Assembly: GCA_023458215.1 (NCBI GenBank)
Contig: JAEXAJ010000093.1
Coordinates: 1-63,859, forward strand
From: Bacteroidota bacterium
GTDB lineage: Bacteria; Bacteroidota; Bacteroidia; Bacteroidales; Bacteroidaceae
DNA: 63,859 nt
Direction of reading: 5' to 3'
Part shown: piece after piece, positions 33,842-42,186 of the stretch
Layout of the letters: each line of letters opens with the position of its first letter
Position numbering within the stretch: the first letter of the stretch is position 1
Position numbers and translations under genes: made by a program
The notes under the pieces: generated by a model
Seen by the model: the letters and a program-made list of their open reading frames with translations, nothing else
Databases searched by the model: none
What the model was told of the DNA's origin: nothing

Positions 33842-35821
33842 TTACTTTTTCAATATATATACGGCAAATGTATTCGGCTCCAAATCAACACTCAATGTCT
33901 GACCTCCTATCTTCAATGACGTTTCTTGAGGCACAATTGCCATAGGATACTCAATCGTGTTATCCTTGTCCAACTCTACTGATGACAACTTGACGCAGCG
34001 TGCCTGATTGAAGAAATGTTTTTTATTCATACCTTCGAATTTCAGGAACAAAGGCTGAACTTTATCCGAGGTATTGGCTACTTTAACGATATACTCCTCT
34101 TTATCTTTGTCGTATACAGCACTGGCAAACAGTCCGTTCTGACCGTCAGCACCCGTTACAGACTTCTTATCCATAGTCAGCGGAAGCACGTTGGTACCTT
34201 TGTAGGTGGCATAAAGCTGTTGCACGTAGTAACTCACCGTACGTACAGAGTTCAAATTATCGTACCAAATCATATCCGGACGCCATTGCCAGCCTTCCAC
34301 ATGTGCAAACAAGGGTGCATAGGTAGCCATGTGTACAATGTCGGCATTGCGTTCCAAGCCCGTCATAAACGCAGCTTCCAACAATGCAGCATGATAGTGG
34401 TTCCATTTCTTACCTTTACCATGACAAGCATATTCTCCGGCAAATACCTTCGGACCTTTGCGGTCATAATTGTCATAGCGTGCTCCTTGGCTCAGGAACC
34501 AGTCTTCGGGACGATAGAAATGTTCATCTACTAAATCAGCTTTCAATCGTTTCATTTCCGGCCACAAGTAATCAAATTGCTTCCCTTCGGAGTCGGGACC
34601 TGAGCTACCTACTATCTTAATATCGGGATATGCCTTGCGAATAGCTTTCACAAACGGCTCCAAATGTTCAGGATATTCTGTTCCCCACTGCTCGTTACCG
34701 ATACCGATAAATTTCAGATTAAAAGAAGCCGGATGTCCCATATCGGCACGCACTTTACCCCACTTCGTAGAAACATCACCATTCGCAAACTCTATCAGGT
34801 CGAGAGCATCTTGAATATAGCCATCCAAATCACAAACAGCCACATGAGCATCCGCATCAGGATTTTGGAACTGACAAGCCAATCCACAACTCAATATCGG
34901 CAACGGCTCTGAGCCCATCTCTTCAGAAAGCTGGAAGAATTCATAAAAGCCCAAACCATAACTCTGATAGTAATCGGCGAAGAAACGGTGCGGGAAAGTA
35001 TATTGCCAACGATTCTCATTGAGCGGGCGATTCTCTACCGGACCTACTGATTTCTTCCAATCGTAGCGAGTTTCCAGATCGGTACCTTCTACAATACATC
35101 CACCGGGAAAACGGAAAACGCCCGGTTTGATATCAGCCAATGCTTGTGCCAAATCTTTGCGCAAGCCATTCTCATGTCCTTTCCAGGTATCTACGGGAAA
35201 GAGTGAAACATGTTCCAAATCGACTGAACCTTTCGATGTCAGGAATATCCTGAGTGTAGCTTTCGGATCAGTAATTTCTGATTTAAGTATGACTTGATAC
35301 TTCTTCCACTCTTTAGAATCTATCGTCAGATTCTCGGTAACAAAAGCCTGCTGTTCGCCCATCGACTTGGTATCGACCAATTCTATACGAATACTCTCTG
35401 AAGCAGCATTTTGCGGTATGCGTGCCCATACAGAGAAACGATATTCCGCACCCGCTTTCACACCAATGCCGAAGAAACCTTCGTTATCCAATCCCGTCTG
35501 CTTGTGGGGATGGCCGGAGTAAGCCAAACGTACATAATGAGGATTCCTCTCGAAAGGACCGTCATCCATCAAAGAGACTTTTCCAAAAGTCTTCCAACCC
35601 ATCAAATGTTGGGGAAACTCAAACGAACGGTTTTTCACTAATTCGGCATACAAGCCACCATCGGCGGCATAGTTAATATCTTCAAAGAAAAGCCCGTACA
35701 TGGTGGGCTGAATTTCGGCACCCAATTTCTTGGTTTGTATTACCAATTCATTGGTTTGCGCTTGGAGCATGATACCCGTAGTCAAGGCCAACGCTGCCAA
35801 TAATCCTGTGCATTTTTTCAT
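33842..35821 (-). CDS. GH51 alpha-L-arabinofuranosidase (long form)
   Basis: 659 residues with signal peptide (LALTTGIMLQAQ). An N-terminal beta-sandwich/CBM-like insert (about 60-210: GFFGIGVKAGAEYRFSVWARIPQ ... GSVDLEHVSLFPVDTW) precedes the catalytic barrel with the acid/base in GIGNEQWGTEYP and the nucleophile in VFAGEYACHGKGKKW, then the C-terminal beta domain. Removes terminal arabinofuranose. The second GH51 of the window (58773) lacks the N-terminal insert. Stop-to-start distance to the upstream GH43 is 23 bp. Confidence 0.92.
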   Translation of the reverse strand: MKKCTGLLAALALTTGIMLQAQTNELVIQTKKLGAEIQPTMYGLFFEDINYAADGGLYAELVKNRSFEFPQHLMGWKTFGKVSLMDDGPFERNPHYVRLAYSGHPHKQTGLDNEGFFGIGVKAGAEYRFSVWARIPQNAASESIRIELVDTKSMGEQQAFVTENLTIDSKEWKKYQVILKSEITDPKATLRIFLTSKGSVDLEHVSLFPVDTWKGHENGLRKDLAQALADIKPGVFRFPGGCIVEGTDLETRYDWKKSVGPVENRPLNENRWQYTFPHRFFADYYQSYGLGFYEFFQLSEEMGSEPLPILSCGLACQFQNPDADAHVAVCDLDGYIQDALDLIEFANGDVSTKWGKVRADMGHPASFNLKFIGIGNEQWGTEYPEHLEPFVKAIRKAYPDIKIVGSSGPDSEGKQFDYLWPEMKRLKADLVDEHFYRPEDWFLSQGARYDNYDRKGPKVFAGEYACHGKGKKWNHYHAALLEAAFMTGLERNADIVHMATYAPLFAHVEGWQWRPDMIWYDNLNSVRTVSYYVQQLYATYKGTNVLPLTMDKKSVTGADGQNGLFASAVYDKDKEEYIVKVANTSDKVQPLFLKFEGMNKKHFFNQARCVKLSSVELDKDNTIEYPMAIVPQETSLKIGGQTLSVDLEPNTFAVYILKK

Positions 35822-35844
35822 GGTTTTAATATATATTTATGTAA

Positions 35845-37332
35845 CTATTTAATTCTCTTTCCCCATACAGAACGTCCACGAGCATCCAATCCGGTAAAAA
35901 GAACGGTTTCCGTTTCGTTTTCCCAATCATGCCCTGCAAAGACAACCAAATTCTTCATGGTATCTCCTTCGAGAACCAACTGCAAAGATTGTTTTGCTTC
36001 TACAAACTCCCAATTTCCTTCATCATTACTCAAAGAGTTTCCTTCCCGCAAATTCAAGTGTTCAGATTGATTCCACTCTTGTGAGAGCAATTCACCTTCA
36101 CCCCACATGATTTGCCCGGCTTCCAACCGACGTTCGTACAAAGGTTCCTGTACCCGGATAATCTCCCACTCGCCTACCATATCCGCCGTAGTGAATTTCC
36201 TGGGTTCGCTACCGGCATAACGTTCGGGCGATACGACAGGCCAACCATCTTCAGTAAAGAACACTTGGCGTACGTGGAGGTCCATCATCTGGTTATTGGG
36301 TGAAAGACGCCCTTGATGTACCATAAAATATTGTCCGTCATCCGAAGTGAACACTCCGCAGTGTCCCGTACCTGCCCAGCCCGGATGATTCTCGAAACGA
36401 TAAGGAGCAGTAAGAATAGGAAAATTATTCGTAGTATCTTTCAAGTCCTTGCCGAAGAAGTCGGTAAAGGGCCCTTCTGCCTTGTCCGACCTACCGACGC
36501 GTACATTATAGGTCGTCATTAACGGATCGTATGAAGCAAACAGGTAATATTGATTCAATTGGGGATTGTATACAATCTCAGGCGCTTCTAAATTATCTTT
36601 CTGATAATTGGCACGGCGAGCTACCAAATGCCCTTTATCACCTTCTGTATGAGGGAGTCCGGTAGCAGGATTCAGTTCTACACAATACAGACCGCCGAAG
36701 TATGAACCGTAATGCATCCACCACTTCCCATCCACAGGACTGACAATAACAGTAGGGTCAATAGCGTTCATTGGAGTGGTATCCTCCGTTTTGACCACAC
36801 ACCCGATCTGCTTCCAGGGTCCTTCGGGAGAATCGGACTCGGCAAGTCCTATATAAGAAGCTTTTCGTCCAAAGGCCGAAACACTAAAATACAATCTATA
36901 TTTAGTACCGAAAGGGATAATATAAGGAGCCCAGATATTGGTTGCCCCATGTCCCCCGGCATGAGCCCTCACCCATTGAACGGCTTCTTGCGGTATCTCA
37001 GGGAATGCCCAACCAAGAAACTCCCAATGAACGAGGTCTTTGGAACGACGCACTTGTATATAACCCAACGGCACTCCTTCTTTTTCCGCCACTCTGCGAT
37101 TCTCTTTATAAATAGCATCCGTAGAATACATATAATAATAGTCGCCCAGCTTGCGGCATGACGGGTCGTGCACATTGTAAGTGCCCCACGATTTATAGTC
37201 TTTCATGGAAGATAGTCCGGCATAATCATCCTGCCAGGGATTGGGCGATGCAACAGGAGTAAACACAGATGGAGTACAGCAGACCAATAAACCGCCCGCT
37301 AGTAAAACGGCAATGTATAACAGTTTTTTCAT
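35845..37332 (-). CDS. GH43 lipoprotein, arabinanase-like
   Basis: 495 residues from the ATG at 37332 (MKKLLYIAVLLAGGLLVCC, lipidated Cys). The frame is open for another 103 codons upstream, but that stretch overlaps the operator/promoter and does not look like protein. Motifs: NVHDPSCRKLGDYYYMYSTD (base), AIDPTVIVSPVDGKWWMHYGS, LEAPEIVYNPQLNQYYLFASYD (acid) and a C-terminal beta domain as in endo-arabinanases (about 380-495). First gene of its operon; related in layout to the GH43 at 49065. Confidence 0.9.
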   Translation of the reverse strand: MKKLLYIAVLLAGGLLVCCTPSVFTPVASPNPWQDDYAGLSSMKDYKSWGTYNVHDPSCRKLGDYYYMYSTDAIYKENRRVAEKEGVPLGYIQVRRSKDLVHWEFLGWAFPEIPQEAVQWVRAHAGGHGATNIWAPYIIPFGTKYRLYFSVSAFGRKASYIGLAESDSPEGPWKQIGCVVKTEDTTPMNAIDPTVIVSPVDGKWWMHYGSYFGGLYCVELNPATGLPHTEGDKGHLVARRANYQKDNLEAPEIVYNPQLNQYYLFASYDPLMTTYNVRVGRSDKAEGPFTDFFGKDLKDTTNNFPILTAPYRFENHPGWAGTGHCGVFTSDDGQYFMVHQGRLSPNNQMMDLHVRQVFFTEDGWPVVSPERYAGSEPRKFTTADMVGEWEIIRVQEPLYERRLEAGQIMWGEGELLSQEWNQSEHLNLREGNSLSNDEGNWEFVEAKQSLQLVLEGDTMKNLVVFAGHDWENETETVLFTGLDARGRSVWGKRIK

Positions 37333-37359
37333 AATATCAGTAAATTTCAAATGATGTCG

Positions 37360-37418
37360 CAAAAATACGCCAAGTCTAAGTATCGAAAGGTGGATAAATG
37401 AACTTTTAAGGTGGACAA
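37360..37418 (-). promoter_or_regulatory. Operator and promoter of the GH43-GH51-GH43 operon
   Basis: On the minus strand TTGTCCACC (37410-37418) and TTATCCACC (37389-37397) are direct repeats at 21-bp spacing, followed after 21 bp by TATTTTTG (37360-37367), a -7 consensus 28 bp before the ATG. The same arrangement is found before susC (41864-41921). Candidate binding site of the adjacent hybrid two-component regulator. Confidence 0.75.
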
Positions 37419-37504
37419 TTAGCCAATCAGCAGAAAAAGCGCATGGAATTCGAATTACAATTACAAGTAATCTATTAACTTTGCTTTCACTAATACGGAA
37501 TGAT

Positions 37505-40500
37505 ATGAAAAAACACATCCTACTATACCTTATTATACATATCATAATAAGTACCTCTCCGCTCAGGGCACAAGAATCTTTTGCCGACCGGTATAACGTG
37601 GCATATATTACGATGAATGAGGGGCTACCCCACAACTTCATCGATAATATCTACAAGGACAGCCGGGGATTTCTTTGGATATCCATGGCAGGCGGCGGGC
37701 TTTCCAGATACGACGGGTATGAATTTATCAACTTTACCCCAAGCACTCCGCATTGCAAACTCAAAAGCAACTTCATACGCAATGTCTATGAAGACTGTTT
37801 TCAACGACTTTGGATTGTATCGGAAGGAGGAACAGACATCATCGACCTTTCAACCATGCAGCCAGTTGTTCCCTATGATGCGCAAGGACAGCTTGCCGAC
37901 CTTATCAAACAACCCGCTACACACGTAATACAGGATACGCAGAAATGCATCTGGCTGCATTGCGGCAAACGGCTTCATCGGATCTCCTTCAACAGTAAAG
38001 GCGATGTTGAAGCAATTCGCTCGCTGGGTGTTCCCGATTTATTTCAGAATGACGTCATCTTCAAAGATATAGATGGTGACGGAAAAGTATGGATTGGACT
38101 AAATGGCAAATTATGCAAAATAGGCGTAGATACGAATGGCGAACTGGAAAGTATACCGGTGGCAGATTGCCTGACATTTACCCTGGATACCTACTTCACT
38201 GATTTTATAACTAAAGAGGATGAGATATGGATATCCACCAGCCTCGGATTATACCGTTACAATAAAAACGAGAATATAGTCAAACGGTATGAGTACAATC
38301 CCAATGACCCACACTCCCTTTCGCAAAACTATCTGACCGGCCTTGCCATTACAAATGACAAGCAATTGATGATAGCCAGCCTCAAAGGAATCAATATTTA
38401 TAATCCTATCAAAGATAACTTTGAGCGTATAGGAGACCAATTTTCCAATACCGGAACCTGCTTATTGAACAGCAACTTCATTAACTGCATCACCATAGAA
38501 GGCCAGCACATCTGGATAGGCACAGAAAGCAGAGGTCTCAACAAACTATCACCCAAGCGTCTGTTCATACAGAATTATCAGAATGACACAAAAAATCCCC
38601 TGACTCTATCACACAATCCGGTCAATGCCATTTATGAAGACCACAACAGGAACCTTTGGGTAGGAACAGTAGAAGGCGGATTGAACCGGAAGGAGCCGGG
38701 CAGCGACAATTTTACCCACTATACTTCGGAAAACGGTTCGCTCACCCATAACTCGGTCAGCGCCCTCACCGCCGACCCGGAAGGTCGCTTATGGGTAGGC
38801 ACCTGGGGAGGCGGCATCAATCTTTTGGAGTTAAAGAATCCACGGCACTTATTGAAAGTCATGTCACCGGAAAGCGAAGGCAACTTCCCAATCTATTTTA
38901 TCGGTGCGCTGGCCTACGACTCAATAAACAATGGAATGTGGATAGGAGCCAACGAAGGTGTATTCTTCTATGACATGGAAAAACAAAAAATCCTATCTCC
39001 CTTAGCCAATAATGCTTCTGAAAATATCCGTGGAAGTATCGGCTCTATCATAGACAAGGATGGAAATCTATGGATAGGTTGCCTGGAGGGTGTTTATATT
39101 ATAGACCTTCATTCGCGCACCAACGGTGTTTTCCAGTATCGGCATCTTAAGTACAAATTGGATGAACCTGAATCCGGACTCATAGAGAAGATTTGCTGCT
39201 TCTATGAAGCAGCAGACGGCACGCTATGGTTAGGCAGTAACAGCTATGGCATCTATCAACGGGTGATAGACGTACAGGGAAAGGAGCATTTTATTTCTTA
39301 TACAACCTCGCAAGGATTGCCCAATAACAGTATACGCAGTATCTTGGAAGATAACAAAGGCTGCTTGTGGATAGCTACCAACAACGGACTCTCCCGCTTT
39401 CATCCGGCAGAGAACCATTTCATTAACTACACCCAACAAGACGGACTCGCCGATACTCAGTTTTACTGGAATGCTGCCTATCGTTCCACTCAGAGCAAGC
39501 TTTACTTCGGTACCGTGGCAGGGCTGGTAGCTATTGAATCCGAGCTGCCCTCTGTATCCACTCAGCCTGCCCAAGTACGCTTCACACGATTGAAAGTGGG
39601 AAACGAAGAAATATTCCCCGGCAGCGGAATACTGCCACTGGATATCTCCGTAACCAAGGAAATCAGTATTCACGAGCGTGAGAAATCTTTTTCGCTGGAA
39701 TTCTCGGCTCTCAACTTTGACCCTGACGATGCGTCTACCTATAGTTACCGACTCCTGGGCTTTGACAATAAATGGATACAAGTGCCCAATGACCGGCGGT
39801 TTGCCAGTTACACTAATCTCTCCCCCGGCACCTATACCTTGCAGGTGAAATACACCCCGTACAACGGAGAAAAGGAAGAAAAGATTACCGAACTAAAGAT
39901 TACGATTAAGCCTTACTTCTACAAGACAATTTGGTTTGTATTATTGGTTATTGTTCTCGCCTTGCTCATCGTATGGCAATTCTACCAATGGCGCATACGC
40001 AACCTGAAACACCAAAAAGAACTCCTGCACCGCAAAGTGGAACAGCGTACCCATGAACTCAAAGAGCAGAAGCAATTACTGGAAGAACAAACTGAAGAAT
40101 TGTCGCGCCAAAACCAAACGCTGAAACAGCAGAATGAAAAGATTACCCGGCAGAAAGTTCAGTTGGCGCGAATGACACGGAAGGTGCAAGAACTGACTCT
40201 AGACAAAATTGCTTTCTTCACTAACATTACGCATGAGTTCCGCACACCGATTACGCTGATTATCGGTCCGATAGAACGTGCACTAAAACTAAGTTACAAC
40301 CCACAGGTTATCGAACAACTACATTTTGTAGAACGCAACTCCAAATATCTGCTGTCACTTGTCAACCAGCTTATGGACTTCCGTAAGGTAGAATCGGGCA
40401 AGCTGGATATAGTTAAGACCAAGAATAACTTTCTCAAATTCGTTGACGAATTGCTCGTCCCCTTCGTTGTCTTTGCCCAGGAACGGAATATTGTATTGAA

Positions 40501-41755
40501 ACGTTTTTTCCGAATGTCTTCACCGGAAATCTCCTATGATGAAGAAGCGATGCACAAAGTATTAACAAACCTGCTGAGCAATGCCATCAAATTTACACCC
40601 AACGGCGGAAACGTGTCTTTATACATAGCCCTACTACCGACTGCTGATGACCGTAAATCCATGCTTTACATCTGCATCAGTGATACCGGCAGCGGTATTC
40701 CCGATGATGACATCAACAAGATATTCAATCGGTTTTACCAGTCGAAAGGACAAACCAACTATCCTATGTACGGACAGGCGGGAAGCGGTATAGGGCTTTA
40801 CCTTTGCAAACGCATCGTACAAATGCATGGTGGCGAAATCCATGCCCGAAACAACCATGCAGCAGGCTGTTCACTGCGTATCCTCCTGCCTGTAACTCCG
40901 GAAAACAGCACGACGGATACAATAACCGAAAGCAATCCGCAAATTGCAGTCACCGATACGATACAAATGTACGGTTCTGCCGGAAAAGGCTTGTCTATTT
41001 TGGTAGTAGAAGATAATGCAGATATGCGCGGATATATCCATTCTATCCTGCGAGACAAATACAACGTACTTGAAGCCGCCCAAGGCGCGGAAGCCCTGAA
41101 TATACTGAACTCGCATGCCGTAGACTTTATCATCAGCGACCTGATGATGCCTGTAATGGACGGCATCGAACTGTCTCGCCGGGTAAAGGAGAACTTCGCT
41201 ATCTCTCACACCCCTTTCCTAATGCTGACAGCCAAGACATCACAGGAGTCCCGTTTGGAAAGTTACCGCATGGGAGTAGACGAATATCTACTGAAACCCT
41301 TTGACGAGACTCTGCTGCTTACGCGAATAGAGAATATTCTTGAAAACCGAAAACGTTATCAGAGAAAGTTTGCCATAGCAATGGATGTAGACGCTCTGAA
41401 TATGGAAGAAGAATCGGGAGATAAGAAATTTCTCAACCGCATCATGGATGTCATTAAGGAGAATTACAAAAATTCCTATTTTGAGGTCAGCGATTTCTGC
41501 GAAGCGGCAGGTGTCAGCAAGAGCCTGCTAAACAAAAAGTTGCAAAGCCTCGTCGGGCAGTCTGCCGGACAGTTTATGCGCAACTACCGCCTGAACATTG
41601 CCCGCGAACTGTTGCTGAAGAACCGGGAAAACAAAAGTATGAACATTGCGGAAATTGCTTATGAAGTAGGATTCAACGACCCTAAATACTTCACCAGGTG
41701 TTTCACCAAATACTTTAATGCAACACCGAGTTCAATGCTTTACGAAGAAGAATAG
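37505..41755 (+). CDS. Hybrid two-component system regulator (HTCS) of arabinan utilisation
   Basis: 1416 residues from the ATG at 37505 (signal peptide, HIIISTSPLRAQ). Periplasmic sensor of two seven-bladed-propeller type repeats (GLPHNFIDNIYKDSRGFLWI ..., GLPNNSIRSILEDNKGCLWIATNNGLSR), a Y_Y_Y domain (about 700-800), one transmembrane helix (about 808-828), histidine kinase with HEFRTP (His about 910), N box NLLSNAIKFTP and G box DTGSGIP, a receiver domain with phospho-acceptor Asp in ISDLMMP (about 1211) and an AraC-type HTH (IAEIAYEVGFNDPKYFTRCFTKYF, about 1379-1402). It senses arabino-oligosaccharides in known cases and activates the locus. Divergent from the GH43 operon. Confidence 0.94.
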   Translation: MKKHILLYLIIHIIISTSPLRAQESFADRYNVAYITMNEGLPHNFIDNIYKDSRGFLWISMAGGGLSRYDGYEFINFTPSTPHCKLKSNFIRNVYEDCFQRLWIVSEGGTDIIDLSTMQPVVPYDAQGQLADLIKQPATHVIQDTQKCIWLHCGKRLHRISFNSKGDVEAIRSLGVPDLFQNDVIFKDIDGDGKVWIGLNGKLCKIGVDTNGELESIPVADCLTFTLDTYFTDFITKEDEIWISTSLGLYRYNKNENIVKRYEYNPNDPHSLSQNYLTGLAITNDKQLMIASLKGINIYNPIKDNFERIGDQFSNTGTCLLNSNFINCITIEGQHIWIGTESRGLNKLSPKRLFIQNYQNDTKNPLTLSHNPVNAIYEDHNRNLWVGTVEGGLNRKEPGSDNFTHYTSENGSLTHNSVSALTADPEGRLWVGTWGGGINLLELKNPRHLLKVMSPESEGNFPIYFIGALAYDSINNGMWIGANEGVFFYDMEKQKILSPLANNASENIRGSIGSIIDKDGNLWIGCLEGVYIIDLHSRTNGVFQYRHLKYKLDEPESGLIEKICCFYEAADGTLWLGSNSYGIYQRVIDVQGKEHFISYTTSQGLPNNSIRSILEDNKGCLWIATNNGLSRFHPAENHFINYTQQDGLADTQFYWNAAYRSTQSKLYFGTVAGLVAIESELPSVSTQPAQVRFTRLKVGNEEIFPGSGILPLDISVTKEISIHEREKSFSLEFSALNFDPDDASTYSYRLLGFDNKWIQVPNDRRFASYTNLSPGTYTLQVKYTPYNGEKEEKITELKITIKPYFYKTIWFVLLVIVLALLIVWQFYQWRIRNLKHQKELLHRKVEQRTHELKEQKQLLEEQTEELSRQNQTLKQQNEKITRQKVQLARMTRKVQELTLDKIAFFTNITHEFRTPITLIIGPIERALKLSYNPQVIEQLHFVERNSKYLLSLVNQLMDFRKVESGKLDIVKTKNNFLKFVDELLVPFVVFAQERNIVLKRFFRMSSPEISYDEEAMHKVLTNLLSNAIKFTPNGGNVSLYIALLPTADDRKSMLYICISDTGSGIPDDDINKIFNRFYQSKGQTNYPMYGQAGSGIGLYLCKRIVQMHGGEIHARNNHAAGCSLRILLPVTPENSTTDTITESNPQIAVTDTIQMYGSAGKGLSILVVEDNADMRGYIHSILRDKYNVLEAAQGAEALNILNSHAVDFIISDLMMPVMDGIELSRRVKENFAISHTPFLMLTAKTSQESRLESYRMGVDEYLLKPFDETLLLTRIENILENRKRYQRKFAIAMDVDALNMEEESGDKKFLNRIMDVIKENYKNSYFEVSDFCEAAGVSKSLLNKKLQSLVGQSAGQFMRNYRLNIARELLLKNRENKSMNIAEIAYEVGFNDPKYFTRCFTKYFNATPSSMLYEEE

Positions 41756-41780
41756 TTTTATCTCGGAGGAAATGCTCTTT

Positions 41781-41812
41781 CCCCTGTATGCAAACGATGT
41801 TACATACAGGGG
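41781..41812 (+). terminator. Hairpin after the HTCS gene
   Basis: CCCCTGTATG and CATACAGGGG make a perfect 10-bp stem with 12-nt loop, 26 bp after the HTCS stop codon. There is no T-run after it, so termination efficiency is unclear. Confidence 0.6.
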
Positions 41813-41863
41813 TAAAACAATAAACCCACACAGTAAACTGTATTTTTTACACTTAAAATTCAT

Positions 41864-41921
41864 TTATCCACCTCTAAAACACATTTGTCCACCCTCATTT
41901 ACGACACAAGCCCTACTTTTG
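41864..41921 (+). promoter_or_regulatory. Operator and promoter of the susC operon
   Basis: TTATCCACC (41864-41872) and TTGTCCACC (41885-41893) are direct repeats at exactly 21 bp, followed after 20 bp by TACTTTTG (41914-41921), a -7 consensus. No TTTG -33 box is present; the promoter-proximal repeat sits where it would be, as expected for an activator-dependent promoter. The predicted leader to the susC ATG is about 255 nt. Confidence 0.78.
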
Positions 41922-41989
41922 TCATGCAATCGGTGCTCAATCCTTAGGGAAAGAACCATGCATTTAAAGTTTAATTTAATCTTAATATT

Positions 41990-42076
41990 ATGAAGAACAA
42001 CAAGAGAACGGCTGTCGCATCGTACATGTCATTGGCTAAATTCAACCTTCCCCAATTTATCACATTACGTTTATAA
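41990..42076 (+). CDS. 28-codon leader open reading frame before susC
   Basis: ATG at 41990 to TAA at 42074: a 28-residue basic peptide beginning MKNNKRTAVASYM and ending FITLRL. It lies inside the long untranslated leader of susC, followed by two hairpins. No clear ribosome binding sequence and no family recognised; it may be chance, but its place in a leader with hairpins is suggestive. Confidence 0.35.
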   Translation: MKNNKRTAVASYMSLAKFNLPQFITLRL

Positions 42077-42088
42077 AGTCTATGACCT

Positions 42089-42131
42089 GACTACCTCCCG
42101 TAGTCAACGTCGGATCGTGCATCAATCCGAC
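42089..42131 (+). promoter_or_regulatory. Two consecutive hairpins in the susC leader
   Basis: GACTAC-CTCCC-GTAGTC (42089-42105) and GTCGGAT-N9-ATCCGAC (42109-42131) are perfect short stems separated by 3 nt, 55 bp before the susC start. No T-run, so not terminators as such; they could be a target of a small RNA or protein, or stabilise the message. Confidence 0.5.
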
Positions 42132-42186
42132 ATCGCAATATAATCAGAAACAATCTTATTAATTAATAACCTTAATACTTTTAAAA

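Noticed and set aside
35845..37641. GH43 reading frame extended upstream to 37641
   Set aside because: The extra 103 codons overlap the operator, promoter and the start of the divergent HTCS gene, and a perfect lipoprotein signal begins at 37332.
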